64,000 nucleotides of DNA. Source: Nocardioides panzhihuensis. GTDB taxonomy: Bacteria > Actinomycetota > Actinomycetes > Propionibacteriales > Nocardioidaceae. The notes under the pieces were generated by a model that worked only from the letters and a program-made list of their open reading frames with translations, searched no databases and was not told the origin of the DNA. The number at the start of each line of letters is the position of its first letter. Position 1 is the stretch's first letter. The stretch lies in the NCBI RefSeq assembly GCF_013408335.1, contig NZ_JACBZR010000001.1, positions 3,449,501 through 3,513,500 of the forward strand, given 5' to 3'. Below, in pieces: positions 1-8,211 of this stretch. A program made the translations under genes and the position numbers.

Positions 1-1
1 C

Positions 2-1237
2 ATCCCGGTCGCCGACGTGCCGACCGCGATGCTGACCGGCTTCAGCACGACGCTCGGCTCCGTGGCGCTGCTGGTGGCGTTCGGCGTGATGCTGGGGCGC
101 CTGCTGGAGGTGACCGGCGGGGCGCAAGTGCTGGCCGACACGCTCATCGGCGTGTTCGGCGAGAAGCGTGCGCCGCTGGCGCTCGGGGTGGCCGCGCTGA
201 TCTTCGGGTTCCCGATCTTCTTCGACGCCGGCCTGGTCGTCTTCCTGCCGATCATCTTCGCGGTGGCCCGCCGCTTCGGCGGCTCGATCCTCATCTACGC
301 CCTGCCCACGGCCGCCAGCTTCGCGGCGATGCACGCGGTCGTCCCGCCCCACCCGGGCCCGGTCGCCGCGGCCACCGAGCTCGGCGGCGACATCGGCCTG
401 ACCCTGCTGATCGGCGTACCGGTCGCCGTCCTGGCCTGGATCCCCGGCGGCTACCTCGTCGGCACCCGGCTGGGTGCCCGGTTCAACCCGGTCCCCACCA
501 ACGTCTTCGCGATGAAGGACTCGGAGGAGAGCCCGGCGGAGGAGACGACTCCCCCGCCGTTCTCCGTCGTCATCCTTCTCCTCGCCCTGCCCATGATCCT
601 GATCGGCCTCAACACCGCCATCACCACGCTCAGGACGGCCGGGACGATCAGCGAGGACGCCACCTGGGCCAGCGCGCTGGTGCTCATCGGCCAGACCCCG
701 ATCGCGCTGCTGATCACCGTGCTCGTCGCCCTGCTCGTGCTCTCCCCCGGACGGTTCCCCATGGGCCGCGCAACCGAGATCGTCGACCAGGCGCTCGGCC
801 CGATCTGCGCGATCATCCTGATCACCGGCGCCGGCGGGATGTTCGGTGGCGTGCTGCGCACCAGCGGCATCGGCGAGGCGCTGTCCACCTCGCTCTCCGG
901 CCTGGGGATGTCGCTGATCGTGCAGGCCTTCCTGATCGCGACCCTGCTGCGGGTCGCTCAGGGCTCCGCGACGGTCGCACTGACGACCACCGCCGGGCTG
1001 ATCTCCGCCCAGGTCGCCGCGGCGGGCCTGAGCAGCTTCGACATCTCCCTGCTCGTCTTCGCCATTGCTGCGGGCGCGACCGTCCTCTCCCACGTCAACG
1101 ACTCCGGGTTCTGGCTGGTCAGCCGCTTCTTCGGGATGGACGTCATCACCACCCTCAAGACCTGGACGGTCCTGGAGACCACCCTCGGCCTCTCGGTCTT
1201 CGCGATCGCCGGGGCTCTCTGGGTGGTCGTCCCCTAG
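2..1237 (+). CDS. GntP-family gluconate/organic acid:H+ symporter (5' end cut off)
   Basis: C-terminal 411 or so residues of a polytopic inner-membrane permease. The reading frame is open from base 2 and the gene clearly begins before the window, since GntP permeases are usually near 450 residues. Family signatures include the FGFPIFFDAGLVVFLP segment, the following HAVVPPHPGPVAAA loop and a late SHVNDSGFW motif. About ten hydrophobic helices are visible, with a central acidic cytoplasmic loop near residues 165-185 (KDSEESPAEE). GntP proteins import gluconate or related sugar acids with protons; the actual substrate cannot be read from sequence. The stop overlaps the convergent next gene by four bases. 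Confidence 0.85.
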   Translation: MPVADVPTAMLTGFSTTLGSVALLVAFGVMLGRLLEVTGGAQVLADTLIGVFGEKRAPLALGVAALIFGFPIFFDAGLVVFLPIIFAVARRFGGSILIYALPTAASFAAMHAVVPPHPGPVAAATELGGDIGLTLLIGVPVAVLAWIPGGYLVGTRLGARFNPVPTNVFAMKDSEESPAEETTPPPFSVVILLLALPMILIGLNTAITTLRTAGTISEDATWASALVLIGQTPIALLITVLVALLVLSPGRFPMGRATEIVDQALGPICAIILITGAGGMFGGVLRTSGIGEALSTSLSGLGMSLIVQAFLIATLLRVAQGSATVALTTTAGLISAQVAAAGLSSFDISLLVFAIAAGATVLSHVNDSGFWLVSRFFGMDVITTLKTWTVLETTLGLSVFAIAGALWVVVP

Positions 1238-1869
1238 CTCGTACGCCGCACCCGGCTCTCGAGGGTCGCCAGCCCCGGCCCCGCGAGCTCGGGCAGCGCG
1301 TCGGCGCGCCCTGAGATCGCCATCAGCAGCGCCTCGCCCGGGCCGGTGATCTCGGCACCGTTCCCGTGGGACCAGTCGACGTCGGTGGTCAGCAGACGCA
1401 GGCCGCGTACGTTGCGCCTCGCCGGCAGCGGCGGGGCCATCAGGGCGAAGTCGAGGACCGGGACGAGCCGCTCCGGCGGCACCGCCCGCGGCTTCCCGAG
1501 CGCCCGGCGGATGTCTTGGTGATGGATGAGCCCGTCGGTCAACCCGATCCGAGAGTCGGCAATCGCGGTCGGCCCGGAAGGCTCGGCGTGCGCGCGCAGG
1601 TATTCGAGCAGATCGGCCGGGGTCCGCTCCCCGAGCTCCTCGAGCCGGCGAGCGTTCATCTCGCCGAACCGGAACCGAGCGCGCACGAAGCATCCGGCGA
1701 ACTCGCGGAGCCCGAGCTCCTCGTAGCTGAGCATGTGCGCGACCACGTCGCGCACCGTCCACCCACGACACAGCGAGGGCTGGTCCCACTGCTCCGGCGT
1801 CAGCGTCTCGAGGAAGTCGGCGAGGTCGCGGCGCTCGGCCGTGGCGAGCGCGGTGCGGTCCGGTTTCAT
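1234..1869 (-). CDS. DinB-like / TIGR03083-type maleylpyruvate isomerase family protein
   Basis: A 211-residue soluble protein. The N-terminus has the family signature TPEQWDQPSLCRGWTVRDVVAHM, typical of the mycothiol-dependent DinB/maleylpyruvate-isomerase superfamily, with a helical-bundle His in DVVAH and a second HH pair in the GLIHHQDIRRALG segment as likely metal ligands. The family uses mycothiol as a cofactor in actinobacteria; the substrate is unknown. The ATG start is supported by a GGAGAA motif about 6 bases upstream. It overlaps the 3' end of the permease by four bases on the opposite strand. Confidence 0.75.
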   Translation of the reverse strand: MKPDRTALATAERRDLADFLETLTPEQWDQPSLCRGWTVRDVVAHMLSYEELGLREFAGCFVRARFRFGEMNARRLEELGERTPADLLEYLRAHAEPSGPTAIADSRIGLTDGLIHHQDIRRALGKPRAVPPERLVPVLDFALMAPPLPARRNVRGLRLLTTDVDWSHGNGAEITGPGEALLMAISGRADALPELAGPGLATLESRVRRTS

Positions 1870-1905
1870 GAGGCTTCTCCGTCCATCCGAAACTTGTCGG
1901 TCCGG

Positions 1906-3150
1906 TCAGGGTCGTCGGCAGAGCCGCTCGTGCCAGGCCAGCGCGGTGATGTCGGTGAGGGAGGCGACCTGGTCGATCACGACGCGGAGCCGAGCCGCGT
2001 CGTCGGACGCGTCCCGCCAGTCGTCGGCGAACTGGCGGTCGAGATCGTCCGGACCCGTGGCGACGAGGTGATCGACGAGCTCACCGAGCAGGTTGCGCTG
2101 ACGATCCATCCTCACGGCCCGCTCGTCGGTGCGCATCACGTAGTGAGCCGCGATGCCCTTCAGCCACGCGATCTCCAGACGAGTCTGCTCCGGCACCACG
2201 AGGTCGGCGCCGAAGCGGGCGTAGGGACCGCCGCCGGCGGCGTCCGTGGCCTCCTTCACGGCCCCGCAGAACCGGCCGATGACGTCGGAGGTCAGGTTCT
2301 TGAGCATGGCGCGGGAACGGCGAGAGGCGTCATAGGCAGCGCCGTCCGGGATCCAGCATCCGGCCGCCGCCAGGTCGGTGATAGCCGTCTCGGCCAGTGC
2401 GCGGTCGAAGCCCGGCACGTACCAGTCGACCACGGTCTCGGCGACGCCGTCGAGGTCCAGCCGGGCGAGGTCGATCTTGCCGGCGACGATGCCGTCCTCG
2501 ACGTCATGGACGGAGTAGGCGACGTCGTCGGAGAGGTCCATGATCTGGGCTTCGACGCACTGCCGCTGGCCGGCCCCGGCGGCGCGCAGCCAGGTGAAGA
2601 CCGGCAGGTCGTCCTCGTAGACGCCGAACTTCGACCCCGCCCGCTCCCCGAAGCCCCACGGATACTTCGTGCACGCGTCCAGCGTCGCCCGAGTCAGGTT
2701 GAGTCCGACCGAGCGGCCCTCGGCGTCGAAGGTCTTCGCCTCCAGCCGGGTCAGGAGCCGCAGCGTCTGGGCGTTGCCCTCGAACCCACCGATCCCCTTC
2801 GCTCGCTCGGCGAGCACGCTCTCGCCGTTGTGCCCGAACGGCGGGTGTCCCAGATCGTGCGCGAGGGCCGCGGTCTCGGCGATGTCGGGCTGTGGCGAGT
2901 CCGGCCCGTTCAGGGCCCGCGACAGGTCCCGGGCGACCTGGGCGACCTCGAGCGAGTGGGTCAGCCGGTTGCGTACGAAGTCGTCGGCCTGCGGCCCCAC
3001 GACCTGGGTCTTCGCGGCGAGCCGCCGGGTCGAGGCGGCGTGCACCAGGCGCGCGCGGTCGCGCTCGAACTGCGTACGCTCCGGCGCCGCCACCCGCTTG
3101 GGCGGCTCGGCGACGATCCGCTCACGATCCTCGGCTCCGTATAGCTCCAC
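1906..3150 (-). CDS. dgt: deoxyguanosinetriphosphate triphosphohydrolase-like protein (dNTPase)
   Basis: A 414-residue cytosolic HD-domain hydrolase that cuts dNTPs to deoxynucleoside and triphosphate. The metal-binding HD signature is present as RNRLTHSLEVAQ and ALAHDLGHPPFGHNGE near residues 60-115, and a further conserved segment is MDLSDDVAYSVHDVEDG near residue 205. The start is GTG at 3150 (VELYGAEDRERIV), with only a weak ribosome site. In actinobacteria dgt commonly lies near dusB and glyS, as here. Regulation is not evident. Confidence 0.9.
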   Translation of the reverse strand: MELYGAEDRERIVAEPPKRVAAPERTQFERDRARLVHAASTRRLAAKTQVVGPQADDFVRNRLTHSLEVAQVARDLSRALNGPDSPQPDIAETAALAHDLGHPPFGHNGESVLAERAKGIGGFEGNAQTLRLLTRLEAKTFDAEGRSVGLNLTRATLDACTKYPWGFGERAGSKFGVYEDDLPVFTWLRAAGAGQRQCVEAQIMDLSDDVAYSVHDVEDGIVAGKIDLARLDLDGVAETVVDWYVPGFDRALAETAITDLAAAGCWIPDGAAYDASRRSRAMLKNLTSDVIGRFCGAVKEATDAAGGGPYARFGADLVVPEQTRLEIAWLKGIAAHYVMRTDERAVRMDRQRNLLGELVDHLVATGPDDLDRQFADDWRDASDDAARLRVVIDQVASLTDITALAWHERLCRRP

Positions 3151-3183
3151 AGTCCGAGAGGCTATCGCTGAGTCCGGGCTAGG

Positions 3184-3645
3184 TCAGCAGAGGAACTGCG
3201 TGTGGTCCGCCGGATCGAAGCCGGAGTCGTCGAGGACGTCGTTGAGGGAGATGCCCTCGAGCTCGGCCAGGACGGCCTTGGCGACGCGGCGGTCGAGGTC
3301 GATCAGCGCACCCTGGACGCCGGCACCGACCGGGCAGGCGGGGTTGGGGCCATGGATGCCGAGGACCGGGTCGTCACCCTGCAGCACCTGCCACACCTGC
3401 GCGAGGTTGACCACGCCCGGATCAGCGTCCAGCTCCCATCCCCCGTGAGCGCCGGGGCGGGACCGCACCAGGCCGGCCGCACGCAGCGGCCCGAGCACCT
3501 TGCGTACGTGGACCGGGTTGACGGCCGTGCTCCCCGCCAGCTCGTCGGAGCTGACCGGTCTCGTACGTCCCACGGCTGCACACGACGCGAGGTAGGTCAG
3601 GACATGGACGGCCACCGCGAAACGGGTGTTCGTCGGGGTTGCCAT
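3184..3645 (-). CDS. Rrf2-family transcriptional regulator
   Basis: 153 residues; an N-terminal winged helix (TNTRFAVAVHVLTYLA … VHVRKVLGPLRAAGLVRSRPGAHGGWEL) followed by the usual Rrf2 tail. A CxxxxxC-type set of three cysteines for an Fe-S cluster is not obvious; only NPACPVG and the terminal Cys are present, so it may be a redox or ligand sensor without a cluster. The start at 3645 gives the normal Rrf2 length and follows a G-rich stretch; a longer open frame extends upstream but covers the divergent gene. It is transcribed divergently from a quinone-oxidoreductase-like gene, which is probably its target. Confidence 0.8.
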   Translation of the reverse strand: MATPTNTRFAVAVHVLTYLASCAAVGRTRPVSSDELAGSTAVNPVHVRKVLGPLRAAGLVRSRPGAHGGWELDADPGVVNLAQVWQVLQGDDPVLGIHGPNPACPVGAGVQGALIDLDRRVAKAVLAELEGISLNDVLDDSGFDPADHTQFLC

Positions 3646-3738
3646 ACCCCCATCTTGCCTTATTGCCATCGTTATGACTACATTTACGGAACCGTCATCA
3701 TCGTGACTACGGATTCCACCAACAGACAGGACCGCTTC
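3646..3738. promoter_or_regulatory. divergent promoter/operator region between Rrf2 regulator and reductase
   Basis: 93 bases between two divergent starts. It is locally AT-richer than its surroundings. It holds a short inverted repeat ACGG-AA-CCGT near 3689 and two similar GACTAC steps near 3676 and 3703 that could form an operator. The assignment rests on layout, not on a known motif. Confidence 0.4.
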
Positions 3739-4581
3739 ATGACCATCGCCATCACCGGTGCCTCCGGCCAGCTCGGCCGCCTCGTCGCCGACCAGCTCCT
3801 CGACACCGTCGACCCCGCCGAGGTCGTGCTCCTCACCCGCGACCCGGCCAAGCTCGCCGCCTACGCCGAGCGCGGTGCCGACGTCCGCGCGGCCGACTTC
3901 GGCAAGCCCGACGAGCTGGTCGAGGCCTTCGCCGGCGTCGAGCGCGTGCTGCTGATCTCGACCGACGTCGTCGGCGCCCGCGTCGAGGGCCACCGTGCCG
4001 CCATCGACGCCGCCGCCAAGGCCGGCGTGCGCCACATCGCCTACACCTCGGTGCCCGAGCCCACCCCGGACAACCCCGCGGGCGTCGTCCCCGACCACGC
4101 GGCCACCGAGGAGGCGCTGCGCGAGAGCGGGCTGGCCTGGACCATGCTGCGCAACAGCCTCTACGCCGACATGCAGGTCGACTCCGTCGCCCAGGCCGCC
4201 GCGAGCGGACAGCTGATCACCAACATCGGCGACGGCGGCGCCGCCTACGTCACCCGCGCCGACTGCGCCGCGGTCGCCGTCGGGGTGCTGACCGGCGAGG
4301 GACACGAGGGCAAGGCGTACGACGTGACCGGCCCGCGGGCCTACACCGCGGCCGATCTGGGCGAGCTCGCCGGGCAGCAGTCCGGCAAGCCGGTCGAGGT
4401 CGTCCAGGTCGACGACGAGGCCTACACCGCCGGCCTGGTCTCCGCCGGGCTACCGGACTTCATCGCCCCGCTGCTCACCTCGTTCGGCGCCGCGACCCGG
4501 CTCGGGAAGCTCGCCACGGTCACCGACGTCGTCGAGCGGGTCGGTGGCCGCACCCCGACGCCTCTGGACGCACTGGTCTGA
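3739..4581 (+). CDS. NmrA/QorB-like NAD(P)H quinone oxidoreductase (atypical SDR)
   Basis: 280 residues. The N-terminus TIAITGASGQLGRLVADQLL is the Rossmann GxxGxxG nucleotide site of NmrA-type atypical short-chain dehydrogenases, and the VPEPTPDNP and LRNSLYADM segments match the NAD(P)H:quinone oxidoreductase type 2 (ytfG/qorB) group. Likely a cytosolic reductase of quinones or a redox sensor. The ATG at 3739 begins exactly at the Rossmann strand, so the long upstream open frame is not coding. Probably controlled by the divergent Rrf2 gene. Confidence 0.8.
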   Translation: MTIAITGASGQLGRLVADQLLDTVDPAEVVLLTRDPAKLAAYAERGADVRAADFGKPDELVEAFAGVERVLLISTDVVGARVEGHRAAIDAAAKAGVRHIAYTSVPEPTPDNPAGVVPDHAATEEALRESGLAWTMLRNSLYADMQVDSVAQAAASGQLITNIGDGGAAYVTRADCAAVAVGVLTGEGHEGKAYDVTGPRAYTAADLGELAGQQSGKPVEVVQVDDEAYTAGLVSAGLPDFIAPLLTSFGAATRLGKLATVTDVVERVGGRTPTPLDALV

Positions 4582-4736
4582 CGTCGAGGCTTGCTGTTTC
4601 GCAGTAGATTTGGGGTGACTGACCGGAGACGAGGCCTCCAACCGGACGCCGCTCGAGCCGGTCGATAGGCGGACCTCATGCCGACGTCACACAGCCCCAT
4701 CCTTCTGTCCGAGTCCTCGTCGCGAGAGGTCGGCCT

Positions 4737-4967
4737 GTGACCAGGCCCGGCATCGTCCTTCGCGTCCGACTGGTCAGCGGCGACAGCATGGACGTCACCT
4801 ACGACGACCCAGAGGCAGCGAGCGAGGCCGAGGCGATCGACCAGCTCACCCTCATCCTGGCGAGCGACTCCGGCGTCCTCCGCTGCCGACACGGCGACCG
4901 GCTGCTGCTGTTGTACGCACGCGGGGTCGCCGCAGTGGAGGTGGCGCCACGCGGCGCGGTCCTCTGA
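4737..4967 (+). CDS. small hypothetical protein
   Basis: 76 residues from a GTG start preceded by GAGAGG. It is mildly acidic, beta-rich and ends VEVAPRGAVL. I recognise no family. It is followed by a strong hairpin at 5022-5064, which supports it being a real transcription unit. Confidence 0.5.
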   Translation: MTRPGIVLRVRLVSGDSMDVTYDDPEAASEAEAIDQLTLILASDSGVLRCRHGDRLLLLYARGVAAVEVAPRGAVL

Positions 4968-5021
4968 GCCGACTCGGCGGCCGGCTGACGGTTACGTGCT
5001 CGCAGTCGTAGTGGCTAGAAC

Positions 5022-5064
5022 ACAGTTCGGCCCGGGCTCTTTCGAGGCCCGGGCCGAACGCTGT
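5022..5064. terminator. bidirectional terminator hairpin
   Basis: Inverted repeat with arms TTCGGCCCGGG and CCCGGGCCGAA, extended outward by ACAG/CTGT and inward by CTC/GAG around a TTTC loop. It lies between two convergent genes and can serve both. No U tract is present, as is common in actinobacteria. Confidence 0.75.
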
Positions 5065-5077
5065 CGAGACCGACGAA

Positions 5078-5983
5078 TCAGTTCGTCGAGACGTGGACGT
5101 GGTCGTAATGGTTGGCGGTGGCGGACCCGCGGTCCTCCATGGAGCGCCAGCCCTCCGAGGCACGCACCGGTGTCCAGATCTGCTGATACCAGATGATGTC
5201 GTAGAGGTTGAGCGCCGCAGCGTGCTTCTGCAGGTAGGCCGCGATGGCGTCGCCGAGCGCCTTGTCGCTGGTCATGAAGTCGAGCGCCTTGCCCGAGGTG
5301 TGCTCACCGTGGGCGTCCCAGCCGCCGACGGTCATCGAGGCGACCTCCGGGAAGGCGTTGCAGACCGCGCGGTAGACCGTGACGGCGTCGGAGACCAGGC
5401 CGCTCTCGACCGAGGAGTCGCCGCACGCAGCGGCGCTGACGCCGGCGGCGACGCCAGTGGTCTCGGGCTTCTCGTCGCTGAGGTGACCGGTGGTCACCCA
5501 GGCGACCTCGCCGTCGAAGATGATCTCGTCGCGGCCGGACTCGGTGCGCCCGGTGGCGTAGACCACCTCGCCGGCCTCGATCTCGCCCTTCTGGGCGGAG
5601 TGCTTGCCGTAGGCCGACCAGAGGTTGAGCGTCTCGTCGGTCCAGCGCTTGAGCGCCTTGGCGGTGCCGGTCTCGACCTGCTCGGGACCCTTGGTCAGCG
5701 TCTCGACGGAGGAGACCGACTCGCGGTTGCCGCCGTCACGGCTGACGACCGTCTCCCGCCGGTCCCCGGCGACGCGCGCGTCGTCGCGGGTGCTCGGCAC
5801 GTTGGCCTTGGACGAGGTCAAGGATGCGCCTGCGCTCTTGGTGACCAGGGACGAGGTCGGCTCTGCGAACGCGGCTCCGGCACCGACTGCGGCGCCGGTC
5901 GCAAGGACGGCGACCCCTGCGCTGACAACTATCGACTTGGTCTTACGGACGGCCCGAGTGTCGCCTCTATGGCTGCCGGCCAC
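5078..5983 (-). CDS. secreted cell-wall-hydrolase-like protein (SH3-like segment plus ARB_07466-type C-terminal domain)
   Basis: 301 residues. A Sec signal peptide (RKTKSIVVSAGVAVLATG … AFA-EPTS) is followed by a low-complexity region, a segment around YATGRTESGRDEIIFDGEVAWV that looks like an SH3-type fold, and a C-terminal domain with AVCNAFPEVASMTVGGWDAHGEHTSGKALDFM and NHYDHVHVS. Those His/Asp positions resemble an M15/LAS-type peptidase or phage-tail lysin core. The GTG at 5983 is chosen because AAAGGA lies 7 bases upstream; an open frame continues to 6121 but lacks a ribosome site and would add a non-secretory leader. Likely role: peptidoglycan remodelling outside the cell. Confidence 0.7.
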   Translation of the reverse strand: MAGSHRGDTRAVRKTKSIVVSAGVAVLATGAAVGAGAAFAEPTSSLVTKSAGASLTSSKANVPSTRDDARVAGDRRETVVSRDGGNRESVSSVETLTKGPEQVETGTAKALKRWTDETLNLWSAYGKHSAQKGEIEAGEVVYATGRTESGRDEIIFDGEVAWVTTGHLSDEKPETTGVAAGVSAAACGDSSVESGLVSDAVTVYRAVCNAFPEVASMTVGGWDAHGEHTSGKALDFMTSDKALGDAIAAYLQKHAAALNLYDIIWYQQIWTPVRASEGWRSMEDRGSATANHYDHVHVSTN

Positions 5984-6075
5984 ACGCAAATCCTTTGCTC
6001 GACTACATGGTCTGCGTCCGAGCACCTCCCACGGTTTCAGCGGGTGAAACTCGTCGGACTGTGTTGCCTTCGGGC
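5984..6075 (-). promoter_or_regulatory. possibly structured 5' leader of the secreted hydrolase mRNA
   Basis: On the minus strand, GTCCGA (6059-6054) can pair with TCGGAC (6021-6016). A small hairpin TTTCA/TGAAA (6049-6035) lies between them, followed by the ribosome site. Actinobacterial cell-wall hydrolase genes often have regulatory leaders. This one lacks the full set of c-di-AMP (ydaO) riboswitch motifs I would expect, so only a structured leader is claimed. Confidence 0.35.
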
Positions 6076-6217
6076 CCGGGCGCGGCAATGAGTACAGCAC
6101 ACACGGAGAGGGGTATTCCAATTCCCTTACCGAGTTTTTGCGTTGTTTTGTATCTGTCGAACGACTGACTCCGGGGCCGGTGGATGGCCTTTCGGGCCGA
6201 TCCGGCAGGGCGCCGCC

Positions 6218-7363
6218 TCAGCCGCCAGAGGTCTCCGAGACGTTCTCCGCGAACCCGCAGCCACGCCCGTCGGCGTCGTCCAGCCACCCCTCCGGGAGAA
6301 CCACCTTGTCGCGCGGCGCACCCTGGCGCCCGCGCGGCGCACCCAGCTGTGACGAGGGGAAAGGCTCGCTCCGGTCGAGCCTGGCGAGCATCTCGTCGAG
6401 GTCGGCGAGGCTGTTCACCAGACCGAGGGTACGACGCAGCTCGCCGCCGGCGCTGAAGCCCTTGAGATACCACGCGATGTGCTTGCGGATCTCCTTGCAG
6501 CCGCGCTCCTCGCCCATGTGCTCGCAGAGCAGCTCGGCATGGCGCCGCATGATGTCGCTCACCTCGCCCAGATTCGGCAGCACGTTGACCTTCTCGCCGG
6601 CGAATGCGGCCACCAGGTCACGGAAGAGCCAGGGACGTCCGAGGCAGCCGCGGCCGATGACGACGCCGTCCACGCCGGTCTCCTCGACCATCCGGATCGC
6701 GTCGGCCGCCTCCCAGATGTCGCCGTTGCCGAGCACCGGGATGTCGATCGAGGCGGCGAGCTCGGCGATGGCGTCCCAGTCTGCGGTGCCGGAGTAGGCC
6801 TGCGCCACCGTGCGCCCGTGCAGCGCGATCGCGGCCGCACCGCTCTCCTGGGCGATCCGGCCGGCGTCCATGTAGGTCAGGTGAGCGTCGTCGATGCCCT
6901 TGCGGGTCTTCATCGTCACCGGTACGTCGTAGGGCTCTGCCGCGCGTACGGCGTGCTCCAGGATCTCACCGAGCAGACCGCGCTTGTAGGGCAGCGCTCC
7001 CCCGCCGCCCTTGCGCGTCACCTTCGGCACCGGGCAACCGAAGTTGAGGTCGACGTGCGCCACCCCGTAGTCGCCGCAGAGGATCTCGGTCGCCTTGCCG
7101 ACGTAGACCGGGTCGGTGCCGTATAGCTGCACGCTGCGTACGGTCTCGGCCTCGTCGAAGACGAGCATGTCCTTGGTGTGCTGGTCTCCCTCGACCAGGC
7201 CGCGGGAGGTGATCATCTCGCAGACATAGAGACCCGCGCCCTGCTCGGCGCACAGGCGCCGGAAGGCGGCGTTGGTGACGCCGGCCATCGGCGCGAGCAC
7301 CACAGGGGTGTCGACGGTCAGGCTGCCGAGCTTCAGGGGGCCGGGGAGAGACATGCCTTCCAT
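6218..7363 (-). CDS. dusB: tRNA-dihydrouridine synthase
   Basis: 381 residues. An FMN TIM barrel that reduces uridines in the tRNA D-loop. The motifs are LAPMAGVTNAAFRRLC near residue 22, the catalytic Cys loop NFGCPVPKVTRKGGGGAL near residue 107, TMKTRKG near 150 and IGRGCLGRPWLF near 235. The C-terminal 60 residues form the helical tRNA-binding tail. The start may be ATG 7363 or ATG 7354; the difference is three residues. Neighbours dgt and glyS match the common actinobacterial order. Confidence 0.93.
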   Translation of the reverse strand: MEGMSLPGPLKLGSLTVDTPVVLAPMAGVTNAAFRRLCAEQGAGLYVCEMITSRGLVEGDQHTKDMLVFDEAETVRSVQLYGTDPVYVGKATEILCGDYGVAHVDLNFGCPVPKVTRKGGGGALPYKRGLLGEILEHAVRAAEPYDVPVTMKTRKGIDDAHLTYMDAGRIAQESGAAAIALHGRTVAQAYSGTADWDAIAELAASIDIPVLGNGDIWEAADAIRMVEETGVDGVVIGRGCLGRPWLFRDLVAAFAGEKVNVLPNLGEVSDIMRRHAELLCEHMGEERGCKEIRKHIAWYLKGFSAGGELRRTLGLVNSLADLDEMLARLDRSEPFPSSQLGAPRGRQGAPRDKVVLPEGWLDDADGRGCGFAENVSETSGG

Positions 7364-7405
7364 TGTCCGACCAGCGGCGCGTCGTACGAAATCAAGCGGT
7401 CGGCG

Positions 7406-8095
7406 TCAAGAAGTCGGCGAGGCGGACGGGGAGCCAGAGGCCTTGGGCGCTGCGTACGGCGTCAGGTCGCCCTGCCAGGTGATCGGGTCGAACTCCTCGT
7501 AGGGCCGGAAGCTCACGCCGACGAGCTTGCCCTGGTCCGGGACGAGCATGACGAGGCAGGCGTCCACGCTGGCGCCGGGAGCGAACGGCTTGGGGAACGT
7601 CTTGACGGCGCAGGGCTTGAACGGCTCCTTGAACGCGGCGGCCTCGACCAGGTTGCCCTCGTCGTCGAGACCCCACAGCGGAACGTCGTAGCCACCGAGG
7701 TCGGTGTCACCGTCGTTCTTGATGGTCGCGCGGACGAAGTAGGGGGCGCGCGCCAGCGTCGCCTCGTCGAGCTTCCAGCCCGAGAAGGTCTGCTTGTAGG
7801 AGGTCGACTCGAGCTTGTCGACCGTGATCGAGAGCTCGCCGTCGACGCCCTCCTTGGGCGTCCACTCGACCGTCGCGGTCTCGCCGAGCCTGCGGTCGGC
7901 GCCGGGCTCGGTGAGCGCACCCGCGGTGGCCGAGGCCGAGGCCGAGGCCGACGGCGAGGCGGAAGCCGACGCCGAGGCGCTCTCGGACGCCTGGGGCGCG
8001 TTCGTCCTCGGTGCGGTGCCGCTGCACCCCATCAGTGACATGGCCATCACCACACCCGTGACGGATGCGGCACGTAGAGAGCCCGCTCGTTGCAT
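7406..8095 (-). CDS. secreted lipoprotein of unknown function
   Basis: 229 residues. A signal peptide ends in the lipobox LMGC, followed by an Ala/Ser repeat linker (alternating S-A over about 24 residues), then a DUF4352-like beta-sandwich segment (TATVEWTPKEGVDGELSI … YFVRATIKNDGDTDLGGYDV) seen in immunoprotective-type extracellular lipoproteins. A Ser/Pro tail closes the protein. ATG 8095 has AGGA eight bases upstream; the longer frame to 8146 is disfavoured because it would bury the signal peptide. Confidence 0.7.
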   Translation of the reverse strand: MQRAGSLRAASVTGVVMAMSLMGCSGTAPRTNAPQASESASASASASPSASASASATAGALTEPGADRRLGETATVEWTPKEGVDGELSITVDKLESTSYKQTFSGWKLDEATLARAPYFVRATIKNDGDTDLGGYDVPLWGLDDEGNLVEAAAFKEPFKPCAVKTFPKPFAPGASVDACLVMLVPDQGKLVGVSFRPYEEFDPITWQGDLTPYAAPKASGSPSASPTS

Positions 8096-8190
8096 GGGGA
8101 CATCCTGCCGCACTTCTGTTTCAGATCGTGCGACAGGACGTCCCATGTGAGGCTACGACGCGGTAACGGTGGCCGCCCCGCGCCGGCTCT

Positions 8191-8210
8191 CGGGGCCTGA
8201 TCAGGCCCCG
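8191..8210. terminator. perfect 20-base palindrome behind glyS
   Basis: CGGGGCCTGATCAGGCCCCG lies just past the glyS stop. Two further GATCAGGC units follow, giving three 11-base steps that run into the last glyS codons. A transcription terminator for glyS is the simplest reading. Confidence 0.6.
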
Positions 8211-8211
8211 A

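Noticed and set aside
3646..4305. N-terminal extension of the Rrf2 regulator to 373 residues
   Set aside because: The extension is antisense to the divergent reductase and is Gly/Val/Asp-rich without domain similarity; ATG 3645 gives the normal family length.
5984..6121. c-di-AMP (ydaO) riboswitch before the secreted hydrolase
   Set aside because: Parts of the leader look suggestive, but the conserved late motifs of that riboswitch are not found, and the leader is too short.
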